Of a stretch of 64,000 nucleotides of DNA, positions 51,178 through 64,000 are shown in pieces; positions within the stretch are counted from its first letter, which is position 1, and every line of letters starts with the position of its first letter. The DNA is from Tetrahymena elliotti 4EA. Taxonomy: Eukaryota; Ciliophora; Oligohymenophorea; Hymenostomatida; Tetrahymenidae. The stretch covers positions 186,001 through 250,000 of the forward strand of contig AFXF02001505.1 of NCBI GenBank assembly GCA_000231825.2, in the 5' to 3' direction. The notes below the pieces were generated by a model, which was not told where the DNA came from, searched no databases, and saw nothing but the letters and a program-made list of their open reading frames with translations. A program made the position numbers and the translations under genes.

Positions 51178-54100
51178 TCAAATTAGTAAAGAAAGGTCAT
51201 ATGCATTTTTTACTTAACTTAAAATATTCCAAGCTGCAAGTCCTAAATCTTTTTATAGCATATCTACAAAAGGATGACTTTCTTTTAAATTCTATTTTAC
51301 AACTTTCATAGTCTAAAGAGAGGATGAAAAACTTGGAATTGAATTAGATAGGGAAGATAATATTTAATCTAACTTTTTTTGGCTATCAATTTCTTATTCT
51401 GATTCGTATTTTAAAGAGATTGGTATTAACTCATTAATTGAATTAAATTTATGGTTAGTTGTTTCTCTTATGAAAAGATGATTGGAAAGTTTACTTATAG
51501 TAAAATTTTAAAAGCATTAGCAAATAAAATCTATAAAGTTAGTAGTATATTATAAGGTAAGCATTTTTTTAATAAGAAGAGATTGTTGATCATTATAGAG
51601 TATATTCTCATTGCTAAGTATGCTATGAAGGAAGCAGCAATATTCATTGCCTTTTTTATGATCTTAAGAAGCAAAAGAATTAAACTAAAATGAGCTATAA
51701 TCATACAAAATATCTTCTCCTATAGCAGCTTCCATTAAAATGAGAGCTAATGAAACAGAGAGTTAATTTTTATCACTGCTCTTTTCATTTTTGTTCTCTT
51801 TTAAAAATTACTAATTGGAGTTTTAAAATGATGTAGCTGTTGAAGATTATTTTGAATAATTTGATCTTTTTGTGTCTGATTTATCATCTGAATTATTTTT
51901 TAAAGATATTTTTTTAAGAATTTTTAACAACTCATCCTTTTAATGAGTTTATTTATCTCTCGATGAGCAATCTATTTTGATATGAGCTTATTTATCAAAT
52001 AAAATATTGTCAAAATTAAAATGAATATGCTGATGATCGTTCTCATCAATATTTTGTAGCTTTGTTAGGAGTTCAATAACAATTTATTAAAGACTTCTCT
52101 CATTGATAGTTGAAAAGCAATTTGTAACCTTTTTTAAACTCTAGAGAGGTTAATACCTTTTGAAATTAATTAAAAAAATTAATTTTTAGTTAAAAGAAAT
52201 AAAATAATTTACTCTGATAAAATTGAAATATGACTTTCTGGTGTATTATAAAATACTTATACAATCTAGTTCAGCAAAAAGGGATATTTTTCAGATAAAG
52301 TTTTCTAATCTGCTATTCTTTGTGTGATTGCAGTTCTGTTTTAAGAGTTTATTTCAATAGATCTCAGTATAAAGACATTAAGACTAGGAACATGAACTAC
52401 TTTTTTAATATGATTTGAGATCTACTTTACAGTAATTAATTCATGTATTCTTATCTTATTTACTGCAACTGTATTATCCTATTCAAAATTTCTTGCAGAG
52501 CTAGGCTACTTATTGTAATTAAATTCACTTTTTGAACTTTAGTGAGCTTAAGATTTTTATTAATTGCTAAAAAAATTAGAGAATAATTTACAGCTCTCTT
52601 TATCCAATAAGTTTAATTTTATTTAAAATTTATTTTTGCTACCTTGCTAAAGTTCTTTTCCTTGGAAGTTTTCACTTAAAGGAGATTAACTGTTTGAGTA
52701 AGTGTGCTTATATCCAGTTTTTATATTAATACTTTCTAAATTTTCTCTCTGTCTTGATTATTATTAAGGAGTAAAGACTTATTACTTGATATTGAAACTA
52801 TTTCTTTTTAAATTTTTACTTTCAGGGCTATTAAATTTAGATATTTCTTGATTGCTAGATGAGTTATTGTTTAGATCCAAAAGTAAATTGAATCTATTAG
52901 GTGATTTTGGGGTTAATTAATCATTTAATATTTAATTATCATTTGAGCTATTATTTTATCTTTACATTTTTGAACAAGATTTTTAATTGAGAAGATTTAT
53001 ATCTTCAGCCATTTCATCATTATGTTTATTTTCAATATTTGACCAAATTTAATTTATGTTGTTGTTTAATTATTAGATAGTTTTTCTAAAACTAATTTGC
53101 TTATCCTCACTCTTTGAACTAACATTTAATCCATTACTATTTTATTACTAATTTTACTCCTTAAAATTGTAAACACTATTAGTAAAATTTGAGAATTTAT
53201 TTAACTGAGAAATAATTAACTTCTGGCTTGGGCTATTTTAGTTAAAGGATTTATTTTAAATATTCTAAATTATGCTATTAGATTGGTCTTGGCTGATAAT
53301 ATCATTTGTCATTTGAGAAACACCCTCTTAAATGATTTTTTGTTTTTATTTAATTTCATAATTCTAATTATTTAAATTTTAAATATCAGTGAAATAATTA
53401 GCACTCTTGCTATTGTTTTTTTATATGTTATTTATTTCTTCCTGGCCAGACTCATTTTCTAGTTATTCACTTTTTGTAACATCATTTGACTAAGCTTGCA
53501 TACTCTTTGTTTTTTTCTTGTGGCTATTTCTATTTGATATTTAATCTACCTATAAAAGTGAATTTTCAAGAGATGTTTTCTTGTTGCTTGAATGCTGGGA
53601 TTTTTAAATAGATAAATTATTATGGGAGCTGAAAGCTCTTAATTTTAATTTTTTTAAAGATTAGTTTGTCTAAGAATCACTAGATAAGTTGTTGCTAGTG
53701 GGGAGAGGGTTATCGCTATACATTTTTAAGTTTTATTATTACATGTTTTAATTATTTATCAAGTCTGTAAATGAGCCTTTTTCTGAAATATATTTTGGGC
53801 TGTTGTAATTAGAATTGCTTCGAGCAACACCACTTTATTGTTTATCTAAATTTACAGATGGCGATTATGGGATAATATCACTTCTTGGTTTTTTATTGAA
53901 AGAAGTCTTTTGATCTTAATTGAGTCTTTAGTTTTTAGATACATTTTATGGATTTTAATATTTATTGTTGAAAAAGTAATTTTAATTTTCTTGTTTGCTT
54001 TAAGGAGTATTGTTATCTTCCCCATTTTTTTATGCTAATTGCAGCTATTTTTGCACTACTATATCATATTTGAAATTTTATAAATTTGATGAAAAACTGT

Positions 54101-57100
54101 TTGTAGATATATTTTATTTGCTTTATTACAGGTGCTATTATGACTACTAAAGCTAAATTTAAGTGCGATAATTTGAAAAATTTTATTAAATTAGAATTTT
54201 TTTATTTCCTTTATTAGATTGATTAATTAAATTATCAACAGGAGACAAATCATTGTTTGTAGAGTTAGTCTTATAGCTTAATTAAGATTAAAATTATTCT
54301 ATTTTTAACTTAAATGCTGAAAATCTTGAATCATCCCTCATTTAGCTAAATTTACTTTTGAGATCTGAAACATTCTAAGTATTAGGTAGATTAGGTATGT
54401 TGGTATTTATTAACATTTAATCTATAAATTATTATTAATTTGTTTAAGTGGATTATTCACTCTCAAATTACTGTACTTTAGATGTAAAATTCTCAGTATA
54501 TTCTTCGTTTTTACTGCTTGGAGTGTTTTATTAAGACAGTTCTTTCAATTATTAAAATGAAACTCCTTTAAGTAAAGTTAACTTTGATGGTTTTTGTTGT
54601 TTTGAACTATTCAAATTTTCTGTATCACTAATCTAAAAATTAATATGTTGGTATTCTCCTAACTTACTTTTAGAGGATTCATAACTGAGTGGTGTTTTAG
54701 CAGATAATATTCTATCTGAACTATGTTTATTCTTATTGAAAAAATTAATATTTGGTTCTTATTTTTTATTGTTTTGTCTGAATATCTTCAGGATTTCTTG
54801 CTCAGTCAGCTACTATTTAGGATTAGAATATTCCAATTCAGTCTTTTAAATTTGCTATTTTCCATTACTCACCAAAGGTGTTTATCTTTGATTTATACTA
54901 GTCTCTTTGGTTGATTAAGGTCTTTGATATGAATCAAATTATACAGGACTTTATATTTAAATATTTTTCTTTAAGTGACTTGAGGAGGAGGGTATTAAAT
55001 CTTACTTTAGGTTCTTTAAATTTTCTAAATTTTTAATTTTGTTATTATTACTGTCGAGTTTTTTATCTTATTACTAATCTGATTATTCTAGGTAAGTATT
55101 ACTAATCATAGGTGATTAAAGCATAGTAAATTTATTAGCAAGGATATTTTATTTCTGAAAAAGTGCATTTTAAGAAGACAAATCCTGATCAATATTTTGG
55201 GATTATTGCGATTTACCCTACTCTTACTAACTAATCTATAGATTTTACTTTTTTTACATCTTTATCAGATATCTTTACTGGTGCATGTCATAAATTTCAA
55301 AACTTTTCCTACTTTATGAATTTTAACTAAACCCTAGCTAATCTTCATTCTCAACTTTTTAAATATCTCTATTACTCATATTTCCCTTGTTAGGATTAAA
55401 CTTTTCTTAGCTGGAGAGTTTTCCAACAACAACAGGAGTGGAAAGTCCTTCTTTTAAGCCATTCGAAGAAGAATTAAATGGAGTTTGTTATGGGAATTAA
55501 TTTTTTTTTATTTAAATATTATTTTAATTAGAGTCTTTTTAAACATTACATTTCTCTCTAGAATTGCTTTAGTTGCTACTCATATTAGAACTGAGTTAAG
55601 TTTCGTTTTATAATTGAATTTATCTGAAACTACTTTTTCTATTTTAAATACCGTTGGATGATGTTGTCTATTTCATGTAATATTAGTTATATAATTCACT
55701 ATTCATTTGTACACCATTTTCTTAATTTTAATTCTATTTCTTTTATATATTCACTTGGCTGCTATCAGAGTGCTCACTATTTAAAGAGATGCTTTTATCT
55801 GAAACAGAAATCTTTTATTTCTTTTCTTATTGTTCTTTATTAACAGATGCATATTTCATAACATAATATTATTAAGACTGTTCTTGTTTGAGATTAGATT
55901 CGCTCTAGACATTCTTTTGTTTTCTTTCATTCTACAATTTTTGACTTGCCAAGTTTTATTAACTTTAAAAACTTTCTTAATTTTTTTAATCCAAATGAAT
56001 TTTTTAAACCATGTTTTTTTGCTAATTATTTTGATGTAATTTTGAAAAATCAAAATAATGTGCTTAAGAATTTTTATCTTTCGGTTACATGCTATTACTA
56101 CTTGTATGTGGATAAATTTAAATTCTCTGTGCTGTAATGTTTGTTACATTTTAATTAAAATGGTTAGTTTTTAAGTGGGACTTAGATTTAGGTTTTTCTT
56201 CCCGTTAGATTATATTGAGTTATGTTTGAGAATCCTCTGGTTAGATGTATAAATTAGGAGTATGAGTGTTGTTTATATTTTAATTTTGTTATGAGTGTAA
56301 ATAATTAAATTAAGGATTATTGTCCACAGACTATTATTAATTTAGTTGTTAAAGCTAATGATTTTGTTATTGTTACAATTAATTGTTATTCCCTTAACCT
56401 TCTTGGTTATGTATAAACTTAACTAGCTATCTTAATTAGCTCTTTTACCCTATTTTTTTTTCAGGGCTCTAGTTTTATAGTTGTGGTATGCTTACTTAAT
56501 CATGTTTATGAGAGCAAACACTATTATTGATTTGCATATTATCAAAATTCCCATCATTTTATTGTTATTTTTTGCAATTGTTATTTTCTATTTAATGATC
56601 TGTTGCTACACTACCTTAACTCTAATTAAGAGGGTTTTTCCTAAGTTTAATATTCTAATCTAGAGAAGATGGCTGTGCTTAAACATAATAGCTATTAGAA
56701 CTTTCTACTTGCTTCAAGTATTAGCGCTGATTGATGTCCATATGTTCTGGAAATTAATAAAGACCTCTTTAATTTTTTTCACTCCCTTTTGAAGACTATA
56801 ATATTTAAGAATCAGGCTAAATCGCTTGAAGATATATATCTGAGCGACCAATATTTTTTGAGTCTCCTCTTTAAGATAGAATTATTCCACCTTTATCGCT
56901 ATTTCCTATTCTATTATGAGGTTCCTTTGAGTTAGAAGCAGACGCAGAATTATTTCTAGAATTTTAGCTAAACTCAGCTGGAAGTTTACTAGAAATCGCA
57001 ATTTTAGGTCTGAAGCTGTATTCTCTTCTAGACTGCTTGCTCACTTATGGTAATTCATTCTGTTGTGATAAAATTTAATTTTATTGTGAAAATATTTAAT

Positions 57101-57230
57101 TATTCTGCTCAGAATTTTCTGTCTTTCTCAGTTCATTTTCATTCCAAATCATTTTGTTGTAGTAGTTTTATTTTTAAGAATTCATTTGAATCAGATCAAT
57201 TTCTTGATTTTTTTGTATTACTCTTGCCAT
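51178..57230 (-). CDS. giant STE/MAPKK-like pseudokinase with long Q/N/S-rich N-terminus, 1998 aa
   Basis: Exons 57230-52213 and 52156-51178 (intron 56 nt) sum to 1999 codons. Residues 1 to ~1590 are Q/N/S/K-rich and low in complexity. A kinase-like domain begins near residue 1600: KKVVHVPSLNVFILRSIEI, then IVQVFYNTPESHISILSE, then HIHFNFDNILFDKQAHIKID, in the order of a STE-group kinase. Every catalytic element is lost. There is no glycine loop, the VAIK lysine is Arg1623, HRD is replaced by HIH at 1716-1718 with no aspartate in the catalytic-loop position, and DFG is DCS at 1735-1737. A Q/S-rich insertion then separates the remaining C-lobe (ALILMEAAIGEDILYDY, then CCFLHSILSNENILYN). It is probably a scaffold or allosteric partner, not an enzyme. 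An upstream in-frame ATG at 57392 exists, but the sequence there looks non-coding. Confidence 0.85.
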
Positions 57231-58496
57231 CAGCCTTTTGTTTGATTGATATATATAAAAATTAGCTATAGTATATATAATATATCGCTCAAAATTAATT
57301 AATTTATTTTTTATTGATTGATTTATCTTTTGAATTTTATCATCTCCATAAAAAAATCTATAACAACTAAGATATTCAAAAACCTTAAACAATATATTAC
57401 TGTTAATGTAAATTCATTATTCATTTTTTGACTTCATATAATATTTATTCAATATCCTTTTATCTTACAGTATAAATTATCAGCATGCTACATTTACAAA
57501 ATTTCTCTGTAAAATATTTTTCTTCATTTCAAAACTAAACAAAAACATTTCTTTTAATTAGTTCTCATTGAGAAAGAGACATATTTTTTTAATTCTTTAT
57601 CTTTTACTGATATAAATTTATATATGAAAATTATTTAGTTGTTATTAAAGAAATAAATAAATAAAATCGAATGCAATCTTCTTTTTATTCTATATTTTGC
57701 TTTTAATTCAATTTTATTATTTCCCTTAAAATTGCTTTTTCCTCACATTTCTTCTACTAAATTAATTAAAGACTTTAAAATATTTTCATCAGCTAATCAA
57801 ACAGATAAAATTACATCATTCTTGATAGCATAAGGAGTTAAATATTTAGGTACGACCTTATAAAAAATCAAATCTCTAAGATTTATCATGCTCAACCATT
57901 TAAATTTAATTTAACAAACAAATTTTTTATGGATGGAACCTTAAACTTATGTAAATACTGACAGTAAACTTCTACTTATCATATTTAGATACTGTACTCA
58001 CATTTGAAGAATTCTAAAGAATATATAAAAAGATACTTAAAAATAAGTTAAGAATAAAATGTAAAGGAAAAAAAATTTATTTCTAAAAATTTAAATAAAT
58101 TAAATCTATTCCTAATTTTTGTTTTATTTTTATTTAAAGATCTTCTATTAAAGTAAAGTAAAACGATGATTTTGATTAATTAATTTAAAAAATATTATTT
58201 ATTCAAAAATGATTTATAAAAATTTTAATGAAATTATTTTAGTTTATTGATTCAAAGATTATTTTACAAACCTGGCAGAAAATGAAGAATTAAATGAGAA
58301 ATAAATAAGTATTGTTAAATTTTGTGTTAAATTTTAAATCAAGCATTCCAACTTTTAATCTTTTCTCAAGCATTACAAAATTAAAGAATGACTGCATTTA
58401 TTTAATTAATTATTTTCATTTATTTGATAAAATAAGATCTATCTTTAAGCTTTTTTGATTTTAATTTCAAAAGAAAAGAAAAAAATTATTCAAAAA
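57231..58496. other. divergent intergenic region
   Basis: About 1.3 kb of AT-rich DNA upstream of two divergent genes. I see no supported feature. Confidence 0.6.
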
Positions 58497-60942
58497 ATGC
58501 TTAATTTAAGTTCAAAGTAAGGCTCATTCCAAAGAAAGTCTTCAGATTTTTCAAACCCAAACATTTAGAAAACAATTTCTTAGGATGACATTTATAAAAT
58601 AATTTTAGTAATCCATGCAAATCCTAAATTAGAAAAAATGTTTTTAAGTGACATTAATTCTAATATAGTAATAAAAAGTACTACAAAAAGTTTTAATCTC
58701 AACAAAGGATATTTAAGAGTCGAAAGTGGATTTTTTTAAAGGGTTTTTTAAGAAAATGAAGCAAAAAAGGAAATTTAGTTAGATATTTAGTTTTTTAAGG
58801 AAGATGATGAAGGCATTTTAGAAAAAATTTTAAGATGTCTTTATGGTGGAAAAAGTTCAATCATTCTTTAAGAATTCTATCAAACATATAAAATATGCAA
58901 GTATTTAGAAATCGAGAAACTTGTTTAATTGATGAATACTGAAATTTTAAATAATTTTAATACATTTAACTTCTTCACAGTCTTTCAATTAGCTGTTTTA
59001 TACAATGAGTATGATCTGCTTAAAAAAGCTTAGGCTTATCTTGAAGATACTTCATTTGAAATAATTAAGGAAGCTATTAATTATGATAAAAAGAATCTAC
59101 CTTTTCCAATTTCATTTGCTGATTTGGATTAGGAAGCAGCTAAATAAATACTAAATCTAAATAAAGAATTTACTTATCTAGATCAAATAGATACGTTCCA
59201 TTTGATCCAGCATTACTGTAAAAATAACTAACTCACTGCAGACCTAAAAACTTTCATAAAAGAGTTTTTACCAGAAAATAAGCTTAACGCTAACCAGTAT
59301 AAATATATCATGCCCTTTTACTAAAATTTCTAAGATGATCAATCACAGTCACTTAGGTATTCTTTTTAATTCTAATTCAACACTTCAAAGATTTTCAATT
59401 TATGATAATTTTGAGTCTTTAGTTTAGATTAAAGAATTTTTATAAAAATAATGTAGGATCCCATTAAATAGTTAAGATAATAGCAGTCTTTATCAATTAA
59501 AAAGCGAAATAGTTTATTATTAAAAGAAGGTTTAGGAAATGGAGTAGTAAAACAACAAATTATAAGAGTAAATGCTCAAAATGAAGCAAGAAATAGAATA
59601 AAAGACTGAAGAATTTAGTAAAAAAGAGGAATAACTTCTTTTAAAAATTAGCACTATAGAGGGTTCAGTAAAGCAATTTGAACAATTAGATAAAGGAAAA
59701 GAGTAAGAATATAATAGAAAAATGTAGAAGCTATTTAAGATGTTTAAAGAAAGGGAGTCTTAGCTGTAAGAAAAAGAAAAGCAGTATTAAGATTTATATC
59801 AAGTTTTAAAGAATTTTACTTTCTAAAATTAATACCACTCTCCTCAAACAGCTTCTGACCCTTAGACTTAAGCTTAATAATAATAGTAACAATAATAATA
59901 AATAAGGGCTTAGACTCATCAAGGTTTCTATCGCCCTTCTTCATTATAAAATTATCCAGATAGTACTTTAGTTGATAATCATAAAATGAAGAGTAGTGAT
60001 TCATCCATGATGACAACCCAAAATAGTATAATGTATGTCACAGGAGGAATGCAATAAAGTTAAATAGTGCCCTTATCTGATTTAGAGAGTATGCATTAAA
60101 GCTTTCAACAAAATAAATTGATTAAAAACAATTTACAAAATTATAGCCATCATTTTTAATTTTAATAATTGCAAAACCCAAAATTCAGTGAATCAAAATA
60201 AAATGTATTAGAAATGGCAACTGAAATAAAAGGAAAAGATTTGATGGTGAATACAATCAAATAAAATCCTAATGAAAATATGGATTTAAATCTTAATTAA
60301 AATTAACCAATTACTAAGATACATGGTCTACTTGATAATGACGATGATATGGAATCAGCTATTTTAGGAAATTTCCTCACTTTCGATGATTAATCTAAAA
60401 TCTTTGAAGATTGCACTTAAGATTATAAATCAATACTTACCAATTTCTTTGAATTATCTCCCTTTAAAAAAATGAATCTTGAATTGATATATAGAGCAAG
60501 CAGAGACAAACTCACTAAATAATCATTTGATGAAAAAGTATGTGGAATATATCCATCAGTAGTTTTTATAAGAAGCTGGGAATACTTTAAAATATTTGGT
60601 GCATATTTAAGTGTACCTTGGTCAAATGAGCAAGGGTATTAGCAAGATGAAAATGCTTTCTTGTTTTCTATTACAGAAAATCTAAAAATACCAGTGAAAA
60701 ATTCTGAATCAGCAGTCTACCAAGGAGAAGAGCATATTTTTTCATTTGGTACAAGTGACATAAGCATTTTTGAGAATGGAGACCAGGATGAAAATAACAA
60801 ATCAGAATACCCTGGAGATTACTAAGAAATAAAAGTTGAATAAAATATACCTTTAAACAGCTTGCTTGCAGGAAACAAAGTTTTCTAAATAGATGAACTT
60901 GAAGTATATAAAATAATAATTTAAGAAGACATGGATTTTTGA
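58497..60942 (+). CDS. BTB/BACK - coiled coil - TLDc domain protein, 803 aa
   Basis: Exons 58497-59356 and 59391-60942 sum to 804 codons. Residues ~40-135 form a BTB/POZ domain (SDINSNIVIKSTTKSFNLNK; GYLRVESGFFQRVFQENE; ILRCLYGGKSSI), followed by a BACK-like helical region. Residues ~330-430 are coiled coil, then a polyglutamine tract encoded by mixed TAA/TAG/CAA codons near 59872. The C-terminal ~180 residues are a TLDc domain (ELIYRASRDKLTKQSFDEKV; VVFIRSWEYFKIFGAYLSVP; ENAFLFSITENLKIPVK; FSFGTSDISIF). BTB proteins often serve as Cullin-3 adaptors, and TLDc proteins act in oxidative-stress resistance and V-ATPase regulation; either role is inference here. The intron is only 34 nt but is needed to keep the frame. 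Confidence 0.92.
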
Positions 60943-62729
60943 AATATCTTTACCATTTAACAAACTCTTAAACAAATAGTATTCTTATTATTTCAAAATA
61001 AAAAAGTAAAATAAATAAATAATTAATTCATTAATATTATAGTAATTATTATTTATCTATCTCTCTATTTTCTTTTTTATACTTTTCTTTAATTTATCTT
61101 TTAAGTATTTTAAATTTATTCAACAATCTCAATATGTTATCATTTTAATAAATTTAATTTACTCTGGTTTCAAAACTTTTTTCAAGATACTAAGAAATTC
61201 AAATTTTAATCAATAATATATTAATCTAGTTCTCATATTTCTTAATCATAAAAAAAACTCAAAAACAAATATTAACTTGTCATTATTTTTATAAAAGTGT
61301 AATTTTGATAGCAAAACAGATATTATTTTGCTCTGTTTTCTATTTAATAAAATTCTTTTTAGTTTTTATAATTTGCTTTAACAATCTCTTTTTTAACATC
61401 TATTAACTTCTTTAAGAATAAAAGCAAAATAAAAAATTATTTAAATTATATATTAAACTCATGAGATATTTTTTTACAGTTAAGCATTTATCGTTTGATT
61501 GAAAAAAGATGAAAGAAATATGCTAATTTACAAAATACTTATAAAAAAAAGTAAGTGAGGTATTGTTTTTACTTAAAATTAAGAAATATTTAAAATTTAA
61601 AGACTTAATTCAAGGAATAAAACTCTAATGAAATTTTGATTTTTCTTTAAAAGTTACAATTTATTTACATTATTATTAATATAACTTCAAGTAGATAGAT
61701 AAATAATTTTATTTCTTCATCAAAAAATTTATTTTTGCTTAGATAATTTTGTTAAATTATTTAGAAGTGTTTTCACATTTATTTTTGAAAATAATATTTA
61801 TTTGATTAGATATTAGATGAAACTTGATAGATATTTCAAAATAGATTTAATAGAATCGAGTTTAAGATTTCAATTTTTATTGCAAAAATGTTTGTCATAT
61901 CAAGTTAAATAAAGAATACGAAACCAATTAACTTTCTGATCTTCTATATGAACTTTTAATAATAATTTTTTTTTGAGGAAATTATTTTTTAAAAACGAAA
62001 AAATCAACTTAAACTTCATTTTTTTTATTTATTTTTTCAATATTTTTTGAACTTTTTAAGAAAATTTATTATTTTCTTCCTCTATAATCTTTGATTATAT
62101 TTCCAATCCTCCTAAAATATCATTTCATTATTTGTAATTTTAAAATCAAAAAAATTTGTTCAGTAACTATGGTTTTTAATATTTCCATAATTCAATAAAA
62201 ATTTGTTTTTAATGGTGAAATAACTTTAAAGAATATTGTTTGTTTATCTATTTGATGAGTATCATCATTTTAGTTTAGGTGGTTTTTTTTTTTGAATACT
62301 TGATTAAAAAATAAATATTGAGATTTCTTTCAGAGATATTATCTTAAATGAATTTAGCATCGAACAAAAATTTGATAATAAAAGATAATGTTTTGTTTTT
62401 AATGTAGTTTGAACTTCAGTGTTCGATCTCATTTTATGGATTTTCTGACTATATACCTAAAAATGGATGGGTTTTAAATGTTTTAATTAAATTATGAGTG
62501 AATATAAACAATTTTCTAATTTTAATACAAAGATTTATTGTCTCTTCATTTTAGTGATTAAAGGTTATTACTAAATTGATTGTATTATAATTCAGAAGGA
62601 TTTTTATGAAATAAAAACTTGAGAGAACCCAACTATAATTGAAAACCTTTGAAGCTTATTCATTGATAAATTATTTATAAATAAATTAGTTGAAATAAAA
62701 ATTGGATTTTTAAAAAATTTAAAGGTTTT
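60943..62729. other. intergenic region
   Basis: About 1.8 kb of AT-rich DNA between two co-oriented genes. No coding sequence, RNA gene or repeat can be supported. Confidence 0.6.
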
Positions 62730-64000
62730 ATGAAAGTGAAAGAAATAGAAACAATAAAAATTGGATTGTTCATCTTCAATTCAATTTTAGTATTAGCTTA
62801 AGCAAGTTTAACTAGCTTACCTCCTCTAAATTTAATGCCTAGTTCAAGCAGTGAATTCGAGAAAATATCAATAACAGAAAAATAAACTGTTAAAATTTCT
62901 CCTCAAGATAATGCTCTTCAATACATTAAATTAGGTCTTACTGAAAACAAATAGCAAATACCTTTTTGCAGAGTCTAGGATAGAAGTATAAATAGATAAG
63001 ATTTTGCAAATTTGCTAATTTAATCTACAACTGTTGATAAGAATGGGTTTGCCACATCATAAATTGCTTTTACATGTACATATTTTTTGTTAAAATTTTT
63101 TTAAAATGAATTAACACTTCAAAATAAAAAGAATCTTGGGCCCCTTTAACTCAAGTAGAGGCTTTTTTCTAAGCAAATGTAGTCCATTTAGATTCTAGCT
63201 AAAATTTGAGATTTGTTAGAATTGATCCTTCTAGAAATACCACTACAGTTGTTAACAAATTAAGAATAGAAGACAAGTATCTCTCTTCAAATTATGTAAG
63301 TTTTTGAATTGGTAAGGTATATTTAAATTTTAAAAATGAATTAAATCAACAGAACTTCAATACAGTGAGAATGGTATAAATGGACAATAAACTTCTAATA
63401 GGAATCTAGAATGATAGCAACTAAATCAGTTTTATTTATGTTTATAATAACTAAAATTTCCTTTACACAAAAGAAATTAAAAATATTGTGTTGTATACAG
63501 ATAAAGGAAATCTTTAAGAAATCAATATTGTGAAGCTTCCAAATGGAGATTCAATGCTTTTTGTTTTATAAACTACTATCATGAGTTCATTCATATTAGA
63601 TTAAAATTTGGTAACCATAAAACAAATAGCTGTATAAACGTTTTAATAAGGCAGTAAACCTTAAAAGTAATTTTCAGACTTTAAAATATGGGTTGATAAA
63701 AGTTAAGATTAAATCAATATCTTCGTCCTTTGTGAAATTAATGGTATCTTTAAACTAGAATACAAATACACTGGTGCATTAGCCACAACTGTTACAAATA
63801 ATTCATCATTCTTTATAGTAATTAACAATGCAGCACTGTTTAACGTATATCAAGGAAAATAGGTTTTTGTAACTACTAATACTGATTTATATGAAGTGCG
63901 TGAATATGAGGTAAAAAATACAAATTTATTTTTCACTCTTTTTTAAAAAAAATATTCTTTAAGTAATTTGACACAAAACGTAAAATAAAATTAATCAATT
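62730..64000 (+). CDS. secreted or type I membrane protein, 3' end cut by window
   Basis: Exons 62730-63075, 63132-63295 and 63353-63910, and probably a further exon from 63964. After a short charged N-terminus there is a signal peptide (IGLFIFNSILVLAQA). The mature part is beta-rich and hydroxylated, with repeated strand-like units about 40-50 residues apart (VRMVQMDNKLLIGIQND; FIYVYNNQNFLYTKEIKNI; INIVKLPNGDSMLFVLQ; IFVLCEINGIFKLEYKY), which would suit a beta-propeller. Such proteins in ciliates often carry C-terminal EGF-like repeats and membrane spans, but that part lies outside the window. Family is unknown. Confidence 0.82.

Noticed and set aside
57174..57392. Upstream in-frame ATG at 57392 extending the pseudokinase N-terminus by 54 residues
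   Set aside because: The extra sequence is dominated by Ile/Tyr/Phe from AT-rich DNA and looks like 5' UTR; ATG 57230 is preferred.
1..64000. tRNA, rRNA, telomere repeats, transposons, CRISPR arrays
   Set aside because: No B-box-like GGTTCGAATCC in intergenic DNA, no C4A2/G4T2 repeats, no transposase-like frames and no regularly spaced repeats were seen by eye.
1..64000. Possibility that the window is Paramecium or a bacterium with recoded stops
   Set aside because: Introns mostly 42-125 nt are too long for Paramecium, and the eukaryotic gene set with spliceosomal introns excludes bacteria.

Overview
The window reads as macronuclear DNA of an oligohymenophorean ciliate, most likely Tetrahymena or a close relative. 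It is very AT-rich. Long open frames appear only when TAA and TAG are read as glutamine and TGA is the only stop. The exons are joined by short introns, mostly 42-125 nt, with GTAA/GTAT-type donors and TTAG/AAAG/TACAG acceptors. Introns of this size argue against Paramecium. I found no tRNA, rRNA, transposon, CRISPR array or telomere repeat. Standard-code ORF calls break these genes into fragments, so every gene model here was read by hand in the ciliate code. Where I give exon junctions, the exon lengths add up to a whole number of codons.

Left third (1-25 kb): a DHHC palmitoyltransferase truncated at the left edge; a minus-strand unknown protein (4105-4945) with an unusual 3' frame change; a 1214-residue protein with 16 EF-hand positions; a protein with one intact-looking and one degenerate cyclic-nucleotide-binding domain; an ArfGAP; a coiled-coil protein; and two unknown single-exon proteins, one with a single membrane span.

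Middle (25-46 kb): a membrane-anchored GRAM-VASt (Lam/Sip3-like) protein with an N-terminal coiled coil; a Ser/Thr kinase with ULK-like features; a secreted protein; a B-box plus C1-like zinc-finger protein; a TPR protein with an acidic tail; a six-exon gene whose codon use suggests high expression; a multi-pass membrane protein with a possible RGS-like tail; and an eight-exon ESCRT-I Tsg101/Vps23.

Right third (46-64 kb): a small charged protein, a Q/N-rich coiled-coil protein, a ~1998-residue minus-strand protein ending in a pseudokinase that has lost the VAIK lysine, HRD and DFG, a BTB-coiled coil-TLDc protein, and the 5' part of a secreted protein cut by the right edge.

Several products bear on membranes and signalling (ArfGAP, ESCRT-I, GRAM-VASt, palmitoyltransferase, EF-hand, cNMP binding). 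Each gene appears to be its own transcription unit, so I see no operon or gene system. The most unusual items are the pseudokinase, the EF-hand array and the GRAM-VASt architecture.
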